A DNA stretch of 64,000 nucleotides from Actinophytocola oryzae. Lineage in GTDB: Bacteria; Actinomycetota; Actinomycetes; Mycobacteriales; Pseudonocardiaceae. Under the pieces are notes generated by a model that did no database searches, was not told the DNA's origin, and saw only the letters and a program-made list of their open reading frames with translations. Where the stretch lies: NCBI RefSeq assembly GCF_004364325.1, contig NZ_SOCP01000003.1, positions 248,001 to 312,000 on the forward strand, in the 5' to 3' direction. A program made the position numbers and the translations under genes. Shown here in pieces: positions 33,269 through 42,529 of the stretch; position 1 is the first letter of the stretch, and each line of letters begins with the position of its first letter.

Positions 33269-34234
33269 ATGAAGGCTGCTGTGCACGCGAAGTACGGCCC
33301 ACCTGACGTGGTCTCGATCGCGGAGGTGGACACGCCTTCGGTCGGCGACGACGACATCCTCGTCGCCGTGCACGCCACGACCGTCAACCGCACGGACTGT
33401 GCCTACCGGGCGGCGAAGCCGTTCTTCGTGCGCACCGCGACCGGGCTCACCAGACCGAAGCGCGCGATCCTCGGCACGGAGTACGCGGGCGTCGTCTCGG
33501 CGGCGGGCGCGAACGTCACGGACTTCGCGGTCGGGGACCGCGTCTTCGGCTACAACGAGGGCCCGTTCGGCACGCACGCCGAGTTCGTCGCCGTCGCGGC
33601 AGGCGGTCCGGTCGCGGCGATCCCGGACGGCGTCTCGTTCGAGTCCGCCGCGGCGGCCACCGAGGGGGCGCACTACGCGTTGGCGTTCATCCGGGTCTCC
33701 GGTGTCGGCGCGGGGCACGACGTGCTCGTCCACGGCGCGACCGGCGGGATCGGGTCGGCGGCCGTGCAGCTGCTCAAACAGCTCGGCGCCACCGTGACCG
33801 CGGTGTGCGACACGGCGAACCTCACGGTCGTCCAGGGCCTCGGGCCCGACCGCGTCGTCGACTACACGGCGACCGACTTCACCGCGGACGTCCTGAAGTA
33901 CGACGCCGTGTTCGACGCCGTCGGCAAGAGCACGTTCGGCCGGTGCAAGCGGCTGCTGAAGCCGGGTGGCGTGTACCTGTCGTCGGAGCTGGGCCCGCTG
34001 GCGCAGAACCTCGTCCTCCCGTTGACCACATCGTTCCGGAAGGCGAAGGTTCGGTTCCCCTTCCCCAAGCAGGACCAGCGGATGGTGGTACGAATCGGCG
34101 AGCTGCTGGGATCCGGCGACTTCCGGCCGCTCATCGACCGCCGCTACCGCCTCGACGAGATAGTCGAGGCGTACGAGTACGTAGAGACCGGCCGCAAGGT
34201 CGGCAACGTCGTCGTCGACGTCGTGCCGGGCTGA
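33269..34234 (+). CDS. Zinc-independent MDR-family quinone oxidoreductase / alcohol dehydrogenase-like
   Basis: 321 aa NAD(P)H-dependent oxidoreductase. The N-terminal GroES-like domain (MKAAVHAKYGPPDVVSIAEV, LGTEYAGVVSAAG) precedes the Rossmann domain with the nucleotide motif VLVHGATGGIGSAAVQLLKQLG. Catalytic zinc ligands are not apparent, as in quinone reductases. A 17-bp gap to the MFS gene suggests cotranscription, so it may reduce an aromatic intermediate or simply ride along. The C-terminus ends GRKVGNVVVDV, typical of the family. Confidence 0.87.
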   Translation: MKAAVHAKYGPPDVVSIAEVDTPSVGDDDILVAVHATTVNRTDCAYRAAKPFFVRTATGLTRPKRAILGTEYAGVVSAAGANVTDFAVGDRVFGYNEGPFGTHAEFVAVAAGGPVAAIPDGVSFESAAAATEGAHYALAFIRVSGVGAGHDVLVHGATGGIGSAAVQLLKQLGATVTAVCDTANLTVVQGLGPDRVVDYTATDFTADVLKYDAVFDAVGKSTFGRCKRLLKPGGVYLSSELGPLAQNLVLPLTTSFRKAKVRFPFPKQDQRMVVRIGELLGSGDFRPLIDRRYRLDEIVEAYEYVETGRKVGNVVVDVVPG

Positions 34235-34236
34235 CC

Positions 34237-35139
34237 TCAGAGCACCGCGGCCGGGTCCAGCCAGTCGCGCAGCGTCGGCGGCAGCCGCTTCTCCATCCCG
34301 TACGGCTCGAGGTGCGCGCCGAACACCTCGGTGAACGCCCGCGCCACGCTCTCGTCGTCCCAGGTCTCCCTGGTCAGGACGGGTGCCTTGAAGTACGGCT
34401 GTCCCATGATGTGCAGCTGCGGGCCGTTGCACCGGATCACCTGGCCGGTGACGCCCTGCGAACGCTCACCGAGCAGGAACGTCACCAGCGGCGCGATCCG
34501 CTCCGGCGTGCGGTCGGGCGGGCAGTTGCGCATCGACCGCTCGCTGGTCAGCACCATGCGCGTGTGGGCCAGTGGACACACCGCGTTGACACGGATGCCC
34601 GCTGCCTCCAGATCGAGTGCCCACGAATAGGTGAGCGACGCGACCGCGCCCTTACTCGCCGCATACGTCCCCAGCGCCCGCTGGCCGAGTGCCGCCCCGG
34701 ACGAGATGTTGACGATCGACCCGCCCGACCGCATCGCACGCACCGCGGCGAGGCCGGTGTAGATCACGCCGAGGACGTTCACCTCGACCAGCTCACGCAC
34801 CCGCTCGGGGTCCTCGTCCCACGGCAGCGCCGAGTAGTTCAGCGCGGCGTTGTTGACCAGCCCGTCGAGCCGGCCGTACTCGTTGACGCACACGTCGACC
34901 AGTGCCCGCGCCTGCTTGTGGTCGGCCACCGAGTGGGTGCTGGCCACGGCGACCCCACCGGCGGCGTTGATCACGCTCGCGGTGTCGTGCGCGAGCTCGG
35001 CGTCGACGTCGTTCACCACCACCGCGGCGCCGATCGCGGCAGCGTGCCGCGCGAACGCCCGTCCCAACCCCTGCCCGGCCCCGGTCACGATCACCGCGCG
35101 CCCGTTCAGCGTGGTCAGCCTCGTCATTCTCACTACCAT
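34237..35139 (-). CDS. SDR-family oxidoreductase
   Basis: About 300 aa short-chain dehydrogenase. Visible motifs are the cofactor TGxxxGxG (VTGAGQGLGRAFA), NNAAL, the catalytic Ser in NISSGAALG and the YxxxK motif (TYAASKGAVASL). The C-terminus is longer than in minimal SDRs (RETWDDESVARAFTEVFG...LDPAAVL), resembling 3-oxoacyl or steroid/terpenoid SDRs. The start chosen is ATG 35139, with GGGAG 6 nt before it; ATG 35127 is an alternative. It converges on the quinone reductase gene with 2 bp between stops. Substrate is unknown. Confidence 0.87.
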   Translation of the reverse strand: MVVRMTRLTTLNGRAVIVTGAGQGLGRAFARHAAAIGAAVVVNDVDAELAHDTASVINAAGGVAVASTHSVADHKQARALVDVCVNEYGRLDGLVNNAALNYSALPWDEDPERVRELVEVNVLGVIYTGLAAVRAMRSGGSIVNISSGAALGQRALGTYAASKGAVASLTYSWALDLEAAGIRVNAVCPLAHTRMVLTSERSMRNCPPDRTPERIAPLVTFLLGERSQGVTGQVIRCNGPQLHIMGQPYFKAPVLTRETWDDESVARAFTEVFGAHLEPYGMEKRLPPTLRDWLDPAAVL

Positions 35140-35308
35140 TTTCGACTCCCCGCGGTCGCCCTCCCCTGAGCAACACAAGTGTCCGTCCTCCCTGGCCAGC
35201 GAGGACGGCGGTCGCGCCAGGAGGTCGGAATCCTGCGGCAAAGCGCGGTAGGACGTTCGGCCGGACCGTACCGCCCAACCGATCGGCGAACGGCGTAACG
35301 TCTGTTCC

Positions 35309-35809
35309 GTGACGAGTGCGGACGTGCTCGTCGACGCGTTCGGACGGATCAAGGGGATCGTCCACCAGACCGTCGACGGGCTCAGCGAGGACCAACTGGC
35401 ACACCGGCCCGGTGGGGAGGCCAACTCCATCGCGTGGCTGGTCTGGCACCTGACGCGCATCCAGGACGACCACGTCGCCGACGCCGCGGGCACCGAGCAG
35501 GTGTGGCCGAAGTGGGCCGACCGGTTCGGCCTGCCGTTCGACGTGGGCGACACCGGCTACGGCCACGACTCGGCGGCGGTCGCCGTGGTCCGCGTGTCCG
35601 CCGAGCTGCTCGCCGGCTACCACGACGAGGTCCACGAGCGGACGGTCGAGTACGTTTCGGCCGTCACTGATACCGACCTGGCCCGGGTAGTCGACGAACG
35701 GTGGGATCCGCCGGTGACCCTCGGGGTCCGGCTGGTCAGCGTCGTGTCGGACGACCTGCAGCACGCCGGCCAGGCCGCGTTCGTGCGCGGGCTGTTACCG
35801 CCCCGCTAA
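35309..35809 (+). CDS. DinB-like / DUF664 metal-binding four-helix protein
   Basis: 166 aa. Metal-binding His positions of the DinB/mycothiol-transferase fold are visible: WLVWHLTRIQDDH (two His) and SDDLQHAGQAAFVRG near the C-terminus. Such proteins use Zn or Ni and often act with mycothiol as S-transferases in actinomycetes. GTG 35309 has no strong ribosome site. The gene 13 bp downstream is codirectional. The specific reaction is not known. A second DinB-like gene is at 42530. Confidence 0.8.
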   Translation: MTSADVLVDAFGRIKGIVHQTVDGLSEDQLAHRPGGEANSIAWLVWHLTRIQDDHVADAAGTEQVWPKWADRFGLPFDVGDTGYGHDSAAVAVVRVSAELLAGYHDEVHERTVEYVSAVTDTDLARVVDERWDPPVTLGVRLVSVVSDDLQHAGQAAFVRGLLPPR

Positions 35810-35822
35810 AGGGGGTTCGGGC

Positions 35823-36623
35823 ATGGGACGCGGCCGGCGTCGCAGGCGGCAGGACTGGTACACGCGCGACCTCGACAACGCCGAGTTCATGCTGCGCGTC
35901 ACCCGCTGGTTCGCGTCCCGCTGGTCGCGCCACGACTTCGACGTCGGCTCGGTCCTGCTCGACTACACGCGGCGCCTGACCGCCGCGGGCCGCAACGACG
36001 ACGCGCTGGCCGCACTCGACGAGGCCATCGCGATCGGGCGTCGGCACGTGCACGCGAAACCGCTGCGGTACGCGCCGAACCTCGCCGCCGCGTTGCTGAT
36101 GAAGGCACACCTGCTGGCCGAGCTGGGCCATGTCGACGAGGCGCTGTCGTCGGCGGAGGGTGCCGTGGCGATCTACCGCACGCTCGTGCCGGGCGACCAG
36201 GTGCGCTTCGAGCCGATCCTGTTCGCGGCGCTGACGTCGGTGGGTTTCTGGCGCCACCAGCGCGGTGAGTTCGAGACGGCGCTGCCGTCGTTCGAGGAGG
36301 CGGCCGGGCTCGGGCGTCGGCTGCCGCCCGAGCGGGTGGCCGACCGGGCGATGGCGTTGAACAACTTCGGTGCGGTGCTTCAGGAGCTGGGGCGCAGCTC
36401 GGACGCGGTGGGGCCGCTGGAGGAGGCCGTCGCGATCCGGCGACGGCTCGCGGCGGAGGACGCGGCGCGGTATGAGGCGGATCTGGTGGCGTCGCTGCGG
36501 AATCTCGAGCAGACGTTCAGTGAGCTGGGACGGTACGTCGAGGCGGTGACCGTGGTGGACGAGATCGCCGCGCTTTCGAGGCGTTCGGGCGCGCCCGCCG
36601 AAGAGGAGCCCGACGCGGTATAG
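35823..36623 (+). CDS. Tetratricopeptide-repeat protein
   Basis: 266 aa of helical pairs. TPR-like units are visible at ALAALDEAIAIGRRHVHAKP, ALSSAEGAVAIYRTLVPGD, ALPSFEEAAGLGRRLPPE and AVGPLEEAVAIRRRLAAED, separated by conserved small residues (LLMKAHLLAELGHVDEA; LNNFGAVLQELGRSSDA). There is no signal peptide. Such proteins scaffold protein-protein contacts. It follows the DinB-like gene by 13 bp but no functional partner is evident. The arginine-rich N-terminus (MGRGRRRRRQDW) is unusual. Confidence 0.8.
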   Translation: MGRGRRRRRQDWYTRDLDNAEFMLRVTRWFASRWSRHDFDVGSVLLDYTRRLTAAGRNDDALAALDEAIAIGRRHVHAKPLRYAPNLAAALLMKAHLLAELGHVDEALSSAEGAVAIYRTLVPGDQVRFEPILFAALTSVGFWRHQRGEFETALPSFEEAAGLGRRLPPERVADRAMALNNFGAVLQELGRSSDAVGPLEEAVAIRRRLAAEDAARYEADLVASLRNLEQTFSELGRYVEAVTVVDEIAALSRRSGAPAEEEPDAV

Positions 36624-36767
36624 GCGCTGACCTGCGGCTTCCTGGCCAGACTGGATCAACGGCGGCCCTCGGCCCCCCGGGATCAAGTCTAGCGGCGCAC
36701 ACCGACAAACCCGATCGACCGCGACCGCCCCTCCCCTGCACGAGCCGGCCGCTCCACCAAGCCAACG

Positions 36768-36909
36768 CACTGAAGGCTCCCTTCCTAACGCTGACCGTTC
36801 TGAAGGACGCCTTCAGTACAAGCCCACCCAGCAGGAGCCGACCGTCCGCCGCCCACAACGCACTGAAGGACGCCTTCCTAACGCCCAGCGCTCTGAAGTA
36901 CGCCTGCAG
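36768..36909. repeat. Scattered copies of the dispersed palindromic repeat
   Basis: Intact cores TGAAGGACGCCTTC occur at 36801-36814 and 36864-36877. Degenerate forms occur at 36771 (TGAAGGCTCCCTTC) and 36894 (TGAAGTACGCCTGC). The 30-bp phase is kept for neighbouring pairs but broken by a 33-bp unrelated insert. This is part of the 437-bp gap 36624-37060. The left portion (36624-36767) shows no recognisable feature. Confidence 0.85.
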
Positions 36910-36930
36910 AACGTGGCGTCACACGCCGGT

Positions 36931-36957
36931 GCGGTTGCGAGTCAACCGCAGTCGCAA
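36931..36957. promoter_or_regulatory. Inverted repeats upstream of the GH87 gene
   Basis: GCGGTTG (36931-36937) pairs with CAACCGC (36943-36949) around CGAGT, and TTGCGA (36935-36940) pairs with TCGCAA (36952-36957). AT-rich sequence follows (AAAATTTCTCAGTAG). It is a candidate operator about 105-130 bp before the glucanase start; the promoter itself is not clear. Confidence 0.4.
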
Positions 36958-37060
36958 AATTTCTCAGTAGCGTCGTGTTCTTGCGATCAGGCGGCGGGAT
37001 GTTGCATCATGTTCACCGAACGTCGGCAACCCCTGCTTGTCTCAAAGAAGAGAGACGCCC

Positions 37061-40000
37061 ATGAAACGTTCGCGGCTGATTGCTGGCATCCTCATGGCGG
37101 GGCTTGCCGCCGTCGGGATCTCGGTTTCCCCCGCTTCTGCCGCTGGCGGGTCCGTCCCGGCCGGAACACCGGCCGACAGAACCACCGCCGCGCTCGCCGA
37201 CGTGCCGCTCGCGCGGACCGTGTCGGCCAGCAGCTCGCTGCCCGCCTACCCGGTCGGCAACGTGGCGGACGGCAACCAGGCCACCTACTGGGAGAGCAAC
37301 AACAACGCCTTCCCCCAGTGGCTCCAGGCCGACCTCGGCTCCACCAAGGCACTGACCAGGATCGTCCTGAAGCTTCCGACGAACTGGGAAGCCCGCACGC
37401 AGACGCTCGCCGTCACCGGGAGCACCAACGGGACCTCCTTCACGAACATCGTCGGCTCCACCGGCTACGCCTTCTCCCCCAGCACCAACACCGTCACGAT
37501 CCCGGCCACCGCCACCACCCGCTACGTGCGGCTCAACATCACCGCCAACACCGGCTGGCAGGCCGCCCAGCTCTCCGAGTTCGAGCTGTACGGGCCCGAC
37601 TCCGGTGACACGCAGGCACCGAGTGCGCCTACCGCCCTCGCGCTCACCGAACCCGCCTCCGGCCAGATCCGGTTGGCCTGGTCCGCGTCCACCGACAACG
37701 TCGGTGTCACCGGGTACACCGTCTACCGCAACGGCGTCGCGGTCTCGACGCTCACCGGCACCACCTACATGGAGAGCCAGCCGACCGGGTCACGGCTCGA
37801 GTACTTCGTGCGGGCGCGGGACGCGGCGGGCAACGAGTCCGCCGACAGCAACCACGTCGTGCGGGCCGGGCCGATCGCGGGCTCGAACCTCGCCGTCGGC
37901 AAGCCGATCGAGGCATCGTCGACCACGCAGTCGTTCGTCGCCACCAACGCCAACGACGACAACACCGCCACCTACTGGGAGTCCGCAGGCTACCCCAGCA
38001 CGCTGACCGTCAAGCTCGGCGCCAACGCCGACGTCACCTCGGTCGTCGTCAAGCTCAACCCCGACCCCGTGTGGGGGCCGCGCACGCAGAGCTTCCAGGT
38101 CCTCGGGCGCGACCAGGGCTCGACGACCTACACCCAGCTCGTCGCACGCGCCGACTACTCCTTCAACCCCTCCACCAACCAGAACAGCGTGACCGTCCCG
38201 GTCACCGGGCGGACGGCCGACGTGCGCCTGCAGTTCTTCGCCAACAGCGGCGCGCCCGGCGGGCAGGTCGCCGAGCTCCAGGTCTTCGGCACCCCCGCGC
38301 CGAACCCCGACCTGGTCGTCACCGGCACCACCTGGTCGCCGGCCAGCCCGACCGAGGCCAGCCAGATCACCCTGTCCGCGACCGTGCGCAACGCGGGCTC
38401 CGCAGCCGCACCCGCGACCACCGTGAACGTGAACCTCGGCGGCGCTGTCGTCGGCAACGCGGCGGTCGGCGCGCTCGCGGCCGGTGCCTCCGCCACCGTG
38501 ACGGTCAACGCGGGCACGCGGCAGGCCGGTTCCTACACCGTATCGTCCACTGTGGATCCGACGAACACCGTCATCGAGCAGAGCGACACCAACAACACCT
38601 ACACCGCACCGTCGCCGCTCGTCGTCGCGCAGGCGCCGGGGCCGGACCTCGAGGTCACCGGGGTCACGTCGAACCCGCCGAACCCGGCGGTCGGCTCGTC
38701 GGTCACCTTCAACGTCAGCGTTCACAACCGGGGCACCAGCAGCGCGGCGGCCTCCGTCACGCGGGTCACCGTCGGCGGCGCCACCCTCAACGCCAACACC
38801 GGGACGGTCGCCGCGGGTGCGACCGTGAGCGTCCAGGTCGGCAGCTGGACGGCCACCAGCGGCGGCGCGACCGTCACCGCGACGGCCGACGCGACCAACG
38901 TGGTCGCGGAGACCAGTGAGACCAACAACCAGCTGACGGCGGCGATCGTCGTGGGCCGGGGTGCTGCCGTGCCGTTCGTCGAGTACGAGGCGGAGAACGC
39001 CCAGTACCAGGGTCAGCTCCTGGAGACCGACCCGCTGCGCACGTTCGGGCACACCAACTTCGCGACCGAGTCCTCCGGTCGCAAGTCGGTGCGGCTGAAC
39101 AGCACCGGGCAGTACGTGGAGTTCACGTCGACCACGCAGTCGAACTCGATCGTCGTGCGCAACTCGATCCCGGACGCCGCCGGTGGCGGCGGCCAGGACA
39201 AGACGATCAGCCTGTACGTCAACGGCACGTTCACGCAGAAGCTGACGCTGTCGTCGAAGCACAGCTGGCTCTACGGCACCACGGACGACCCCGAGGGCCT
39301 GACGAACACCCCGCAGGCCAACGCGCGGCGCCTGTTCGACGAGTCGCACGCGTTGCTGTCGCAGTCCTACCCGGTCGGCACGAAGTTCCGGCTGCAGCGG
39401 GACTCCGGCGATGACGCGTCGTTCTACGTCATCGACCTGATCGACCTCGAGCAGGTCGCGCCCGCGACGCAGCAGCCGTCCGGCTGTGTGTCGATCACGC
39501 AGTACGGCGCCGTGCCCAACGACGGGCTCGACGACACCACTGCCATCCAGCGCGCGGTGACCGACGACCAGAACGGCGTCATCGCTTGCGTGTGGATCCC
39601 GGAAGGGCAGTGGCGGCAGGAGAAGAAGATCCTGACCGACGACCCGAACGTGCCCAACGGCGGCGGCCAGTACAACCAGATCGGCATCTCGAACGTGACG
39701 ATCCGGGGTGCGGGCATGTGGCGTTCGCAGCTGTACTCGCTGATCGAGCCGCAGGACGCGGGCACCATCAACCACCCGCACGAGGGCAACTTCGGCTTCG
39801 ACATAGACAAGAACGTGCAGATCTCGGACATCGCGATCTTCGGCTCCGGCCGGATCCGCGGCGGTGACGGCAACAAGGAGGGCGGCGTCGGCCTCAACGG
39901 GCGCTTCGGCACCGGCACGGCCATCACCAACGTCTGGATCGAGCACGCGAACGTCGGCGTCTGGGTCGGCCGGGACTACGACAACATCCCGGCGTTGTGG

Positions 40001-40750
40001 GGCCCGGCGGACGGCCTGCAGTTCAGCGGCATGCGGATCCGCGACACCTACGCCGACGGCATCAACTTCACCAACGGCACTCGGAACTCGCGGGTGTTCA
40101 ACTCGTCGTTCCGCACCACCGGCGACGACTCGCTCGCCGTGTGGGCCAACCGGTACGTGAAGGACCAGAGCGTCGACATCGGGCACGACAACGCGTTCGT
40201 GAACAACACGATCCAGCTGCCGTGGCGGGCCAACGGGATCGCGATCTACGGCGGCTACGGCAACCGGATCGAGAACAACCTGGTGTACGACACGATGAAC
40301 TACCCGGGCATCATGCTGGCCACCGACCACGACCCGCTGCCGTTCTCCGGGACGACGACCATCGCCAACAACGGGCTCTACCGCTGTGGCGGCGTGTTCT
40401 GGGGTGAGCAGCAGAAGTTCGGCGCGATCACGTTCTTCGCGCAGAGCCGGGACATCCCGGGGGTCGCGTTGCGTGACACGGAGATCGTCGACTCGACCTA
40501 CGACGGCATCCAGTTCAAGACGGGTGGCGGCCAGGTCACCGCGGCGATCACCAACGTCCGGATCGACAGGTCCAACAACGGCGCCGGCATCCTCGCGATG
40601 AGTGGCGCACGGGGCAGCGCGACCCTGACGAACGTGACGATCACGAACTCCGCGACGGGCAACGTCGTCGTGGAGCCGGGCTCGCAGTTCGTCGTCAACG
40701 GCGCGCAGGTCCCGGCCATCGTGACAGGCGGGCGCAGAACCGGCCGGTAA
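37061..40750 (+). CDS. Secreted multidomain GH87 alpha-1,3-glucanase (mycodextranase-like)
   Basis: 1229 aa extracellular enzyme expected to cut alpha-1,3-glucan of fungal walls or dental-type glucans. Order: signal peptide (SRLIAGILMAGLAAVGISVSPASA), a discoidin/F5-8C-type CBM (about 45-180), a fibronectin-III unit (APSAPTALALTEPASGQIRLAWS), a second discoidin-like module (about 275-415), and two CARDB-like domains (PDLVVTGTTWSPASP; PDLEVTGVTSNPPNP). A beta-sandwich CBM (EYEAENAQYQGQL) then leads to a C-terminal right-handed helix starting CVSITQYGAVPNDGLDDTTA and containing RTTGDDSLAVW with paired Asp. Start ATG 37061 follows AGAAGAGAG. Domain assignment of the catalytic part as GH87 is from sequence style. 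Confidence 0.87.
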   Translation: MKRSRLIAGILMAGLAAVGISVSPASAAGGSVPAGTPADRTTAALADVPLARTVSASSSLPAYPVGNVADGNQATYWESNNNAFPQWLQADLGSTKALTRIVLKLPTNWEARTQTLAVTGSTNGTSFTNIVGSTGYAFSPSTNTVTIPATATTRYVRLNITANTGWQAAQLSEFELYGPDSGDTQAPSAPTALALTEPASGQIRLAWSASTDNVGVTGYTVYRNGVAVSTLTGTTYMESQPTGSRLEYFVRARDAAGNESADSNHVVRAGPIAGSNLAVGKPIEASSTTQSFVATNANDDNTATYWESAGYPSTLTVKLGANADVTSVVVKLNPDPVWGPRTQSFQVLGRDQGSTTYTQLVARADYSFNPSTNQNSVTVPVTGRTADVRLQFFANSGAPGGQVAELQVFGTPAPNPDLVVTGTTWSPASPTEASQITLSATVRNAGSAAAPATTVNVNLGGAVVGNAAVGALAAGASATVTVNAGTRQAGSYTVSSTVDPTNTVIEQSDTNNTYTAPSPLVVAQAPGPDLEVTGVTSNPPNPAVGSSVTFNVSVHNRGTSSAAASVTRVTVGGATLNANTGTVAAGATVSVQVGSWTATSGGATVTATADATNVVAETSETNNQLTAAIVVGRGAAVPFVEYEAENAQYQGQLLETDPLRTFGHTNFATESSGRKSVRLNSTGQYVEFTSTTQSNSIVVRNSIPDAAGGGGQDKTISLYVNGTFTQKLTLSSKHSWLYGTTDDPEGLTNTPQANARRLFDESHALLSQSYPVGTKFRLQRDSGDDASFYVIDLIDLEQVAPATQQPSGCVSITQYGAVPNDGLDDTTAIQRAVTDDQNGVIACVWIPEGQWRQEKKILTDDPNVPNGGGQYNQIGISNVTIRGAGMWRSQLYSLIEPQDAGTINHPHEGNFGFDIDKNVQISDIAIFGSGRIRGGDGNKEGGVGLNGRFGTGTAITNVWIEHANVGVWVGRDYDNIPALWGPADGLQFSGMRIRDTYADGINFTNGTRNSRVFNSSFRTTGDDSLAVWANRYVKDQSVDIGHDNAFVNNTIQLPWRANGIAIYGGYGNRIENNLVYDTMNYPGIMLATDHDPLPFSGTTTIANNGLYRCGGVFWGEQQKFGAITFFAQSRDIPGVALRDTEIVDSTYDGIQFKTGGGQVTAAITNVRIDRSNNGAGILAMSGARGSATLTNVTITNSATGNVVVEPGSQFVVNGAQVPAIVTGGRRTGR

Positions 40751-40761
40751 CGCGACGGCCC

Positions 40762-40806
40762 TGAGTGCCTCGTTCGGGATGCTGGGAATCCCGAACGAGG
40801 CACTCA
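40762..40806. terminator. Perfect 19-bp hairpin after the GH87 gene
   Basis: TGAGTGCCTCGTTCGGGAT (40762-40780) and its exact reverse complement (40788-40806) flank a 7-nt loop. It begins 11 bp after the stop codon. It is likely a terminator for the glucanase and perhaps the convergent peptidase, but the length and perfection also suggest a dispersed palindromic element. Confidence 0.8.
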
Positions 40807-40920
40807 AGCCTTGTGCACGCAACCCGTGCGTCGGGAGCACGATAGTCCCGGCAGTGGCCCCGACTCACGGGAGCTGGACGAACGGGCGGTATCCGAAGGA
40901 GAACCGCACCGACCGTCCGG

Positions 40921-42417
40921 CTACTTCCTCCCGGCCGCCAGCAGCTGGTGGTTCTGCTGGATCTGGTCGTAGGACCCCGGCTTGGCGGTCGCCGCGGCGG
41001 CGGCGGCCGACTGGCCGTTCGGGCCGACCGCAGGCTTCCCCGGTGTGTAGAGCCAGGTGGTGAACAGGTCGTCCAGCTGCTTCCCGGAGACCTTCTCCGC
41101 GAGCGCGACGAACTCGGTGGTCGTGCCGGTGCCGTACTGCTTGTCCTGCGGCCACTGCTTCACGATCCGGAAGAACGCGTCATCGCCGACCGCGGTGCGC
41201 AGGGCCTGCAGTGTCATGCCGCCCCGGTCGTAGACGGCGTCGGCGAACTGGTTCTGCTCGCCGGGATCGCCGGGCAGGACCTGCCAGAACGGGTCGTCCG
41301 CCGGGATGTTGTCGTAGGTGAACTGCGCGACCTCGGCAGGCGTGCCCTCACCCTGGTAGTCCGACCACAGGTACTCCGCGTAGGTCGCGAAGCCCTCGTT
41401 CAGCCAGATCTCCTTCCAGTCGTCCACGGACACCGAGTCGCCGAACCACTGGTGTGCGTTCTCGTGTGCGACGACGGAGGTGTTGGTGCCCGCGCGGAAG
41501 AACGCGCCGTCGTACACCGGGCGGGTCTGGTTCTCCAGCGCGAAGCCGAGGCTGGAGTCGACCACGCCGCCCTGCGCCTCGAACGGGTAGGGCCCGAAGT
41601 ACCGCGACAGCACGTCGAGGACCTCCGGCGTCCGCTCGACCGACGCCCGCGCGGCCGGACCGTTGTCCCCGAGGTCGTCACCGTAGGCGGTGATCAGGGT
41701 CTGGCCATCGGGCGCGGTCCCCTGGCGCACGTCGTACTGCCCGATCGCGAGGAACGTGAGATAGGGCGCCTGTGGGCGGGTGCTGCGCCAGTTCCAGCGC
41801 ACCCACCGCGGCGACGTCTGCTGCTTGTTCACGAGCACACCGTTGGACAGCGCCTCGACTCCCGGCGGCACCGCGATCGACACGTCGAACGTCGCCTTGT
41901 CGCGCGGGTGGTCGTTGCTCGGGTACCACCACGGCGCGATCTGCGGCTCGTTGACGCCGAGCGCGCCGGTCGGCGTCTTCTGCCAGCCCGCGTAACCGTA
42001 GAGCCGGTAGGGCTCCGGCGTGTCGTCGTACCGCACGACGATCGTGAGGTCGCGGTCCTTGGGCAGCACGGCCTTCGGCGTGACGGTCAGCTCGCCGCCT
42101 GCCGTGTGGAAATCGGCCGCGACGTTGTCAACGCGAACAGAACTCACTTTCAGCAGGAAATCCAGGTTGAACTCGGAAAGGTCCTGGGTCGTTCTCGCGA
42201 GAATGGTCGTGGTGCCGGACAGGTGGTCGGTCGCGGGGTCGTAGTTCAGACGGATGTCGTAGTGGGTGGCGTCGTAGCCGCCGTTGCCGTCGAGGGGGTA
42301 GTACGAGTCGCCGACACCCGGCGCGCCTGGCGACCCGGTCGCCGCGGCGGCGGGCGAGGCGAACAGCACGGCGGCGAGGCCGGCGGCGATCAGTGCAGGG
42401 GATTTCATGTGCCGCAC
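40921..42417 (-). CDS. Secreted M1-family metallopeptidase
   Basis: About 498 aa zinc aminopeptidase-like enzyme. A signal peptide (MKSPALIAAGLAAVLFASPAAAATG) precedes an N-terminal beta domain (YDIRLNYDPATDHLSGTTTI), a GFALENQTRPVYD segment in place of the usual GxMEN exopeptidase motif, the zinc site HENAHQW with the third ligand Glu in NEGFATYAEY, and a catalytic Tyr region (DAVYDRGGMTLQALRT). The C-terminal ARM-type domain is missing, as in short bacterial M1 enzymes. GTG 42417 is chosen because GAGAGG lies 8 nt upstream; ATG 42408 is an alternative start. It probably feeds peptides to uptake systems. Confidence 0.9.
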   Translation of the reverse strand: MRHMKSPALIAAGLAAVLFASPAAAATGSPGAPGVGDSYYPLDGNGGYDATHYDIRLNYDPATDHLSGTTTILARTTQDLSEFNLDFLLKVSSVRVDNVAADFHTAGGELTVTPKAVLPKDRDLTIVVRYDDTPEPYRLYGYAGWQKTPTGALGVNEPQIAPWWYPSNDHPRDKATFDVSIAVPPGVEALSNGVLVNKQQTSPRWVRWNWRSTRPQAPYLTFLAIGQYDVRQGTAPDGQTLITAYGDDLGDNGPAARASVERTPEVLDVLSRYFGPYPFEAQGGVVDSSLGFALENQTRPVYDGAFFRAGTNTSVVAHENAHQWFGDSVSVDDWKEIWLNEGFATYAEYLWSDYQGEGTPAEVAQFTYDNIPADDPFWQVLPGDPGEQNQFADAVYDRGGMTLQALRTAVGDDAFFRIVKQWPQDKQYGTGTTTEFVALAEKVSGKQLDDLFTTWLYTPGKPAVGPNGQSAAAAAATAKPGSYDQIQQNHQLLAAGRK

Positions 42418-42529
42418 GGTAATCACCTCTCTCCACACCGCAACACCCGTCGAACGTGTTGTCCCGCAAGGTAAAACACCATAAACCGGACCTTGGCGCA
42501 CTATCCGCGCACCGCTGTCGACACCTGGT

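Noticed and set aside
31881..33302. Minus-strand open frames opposite the MFS transporter
   Set aside because: They lack ribosome sites and domains, while the plus strand shows a full 12-helix transporter with conserved loops.
37790..40840. A 1016-codon open frame antisense to the GH87 gene
   Set aside because: Composition is typical of antisense in high-GC DNA; no start context and no recognisable domain.
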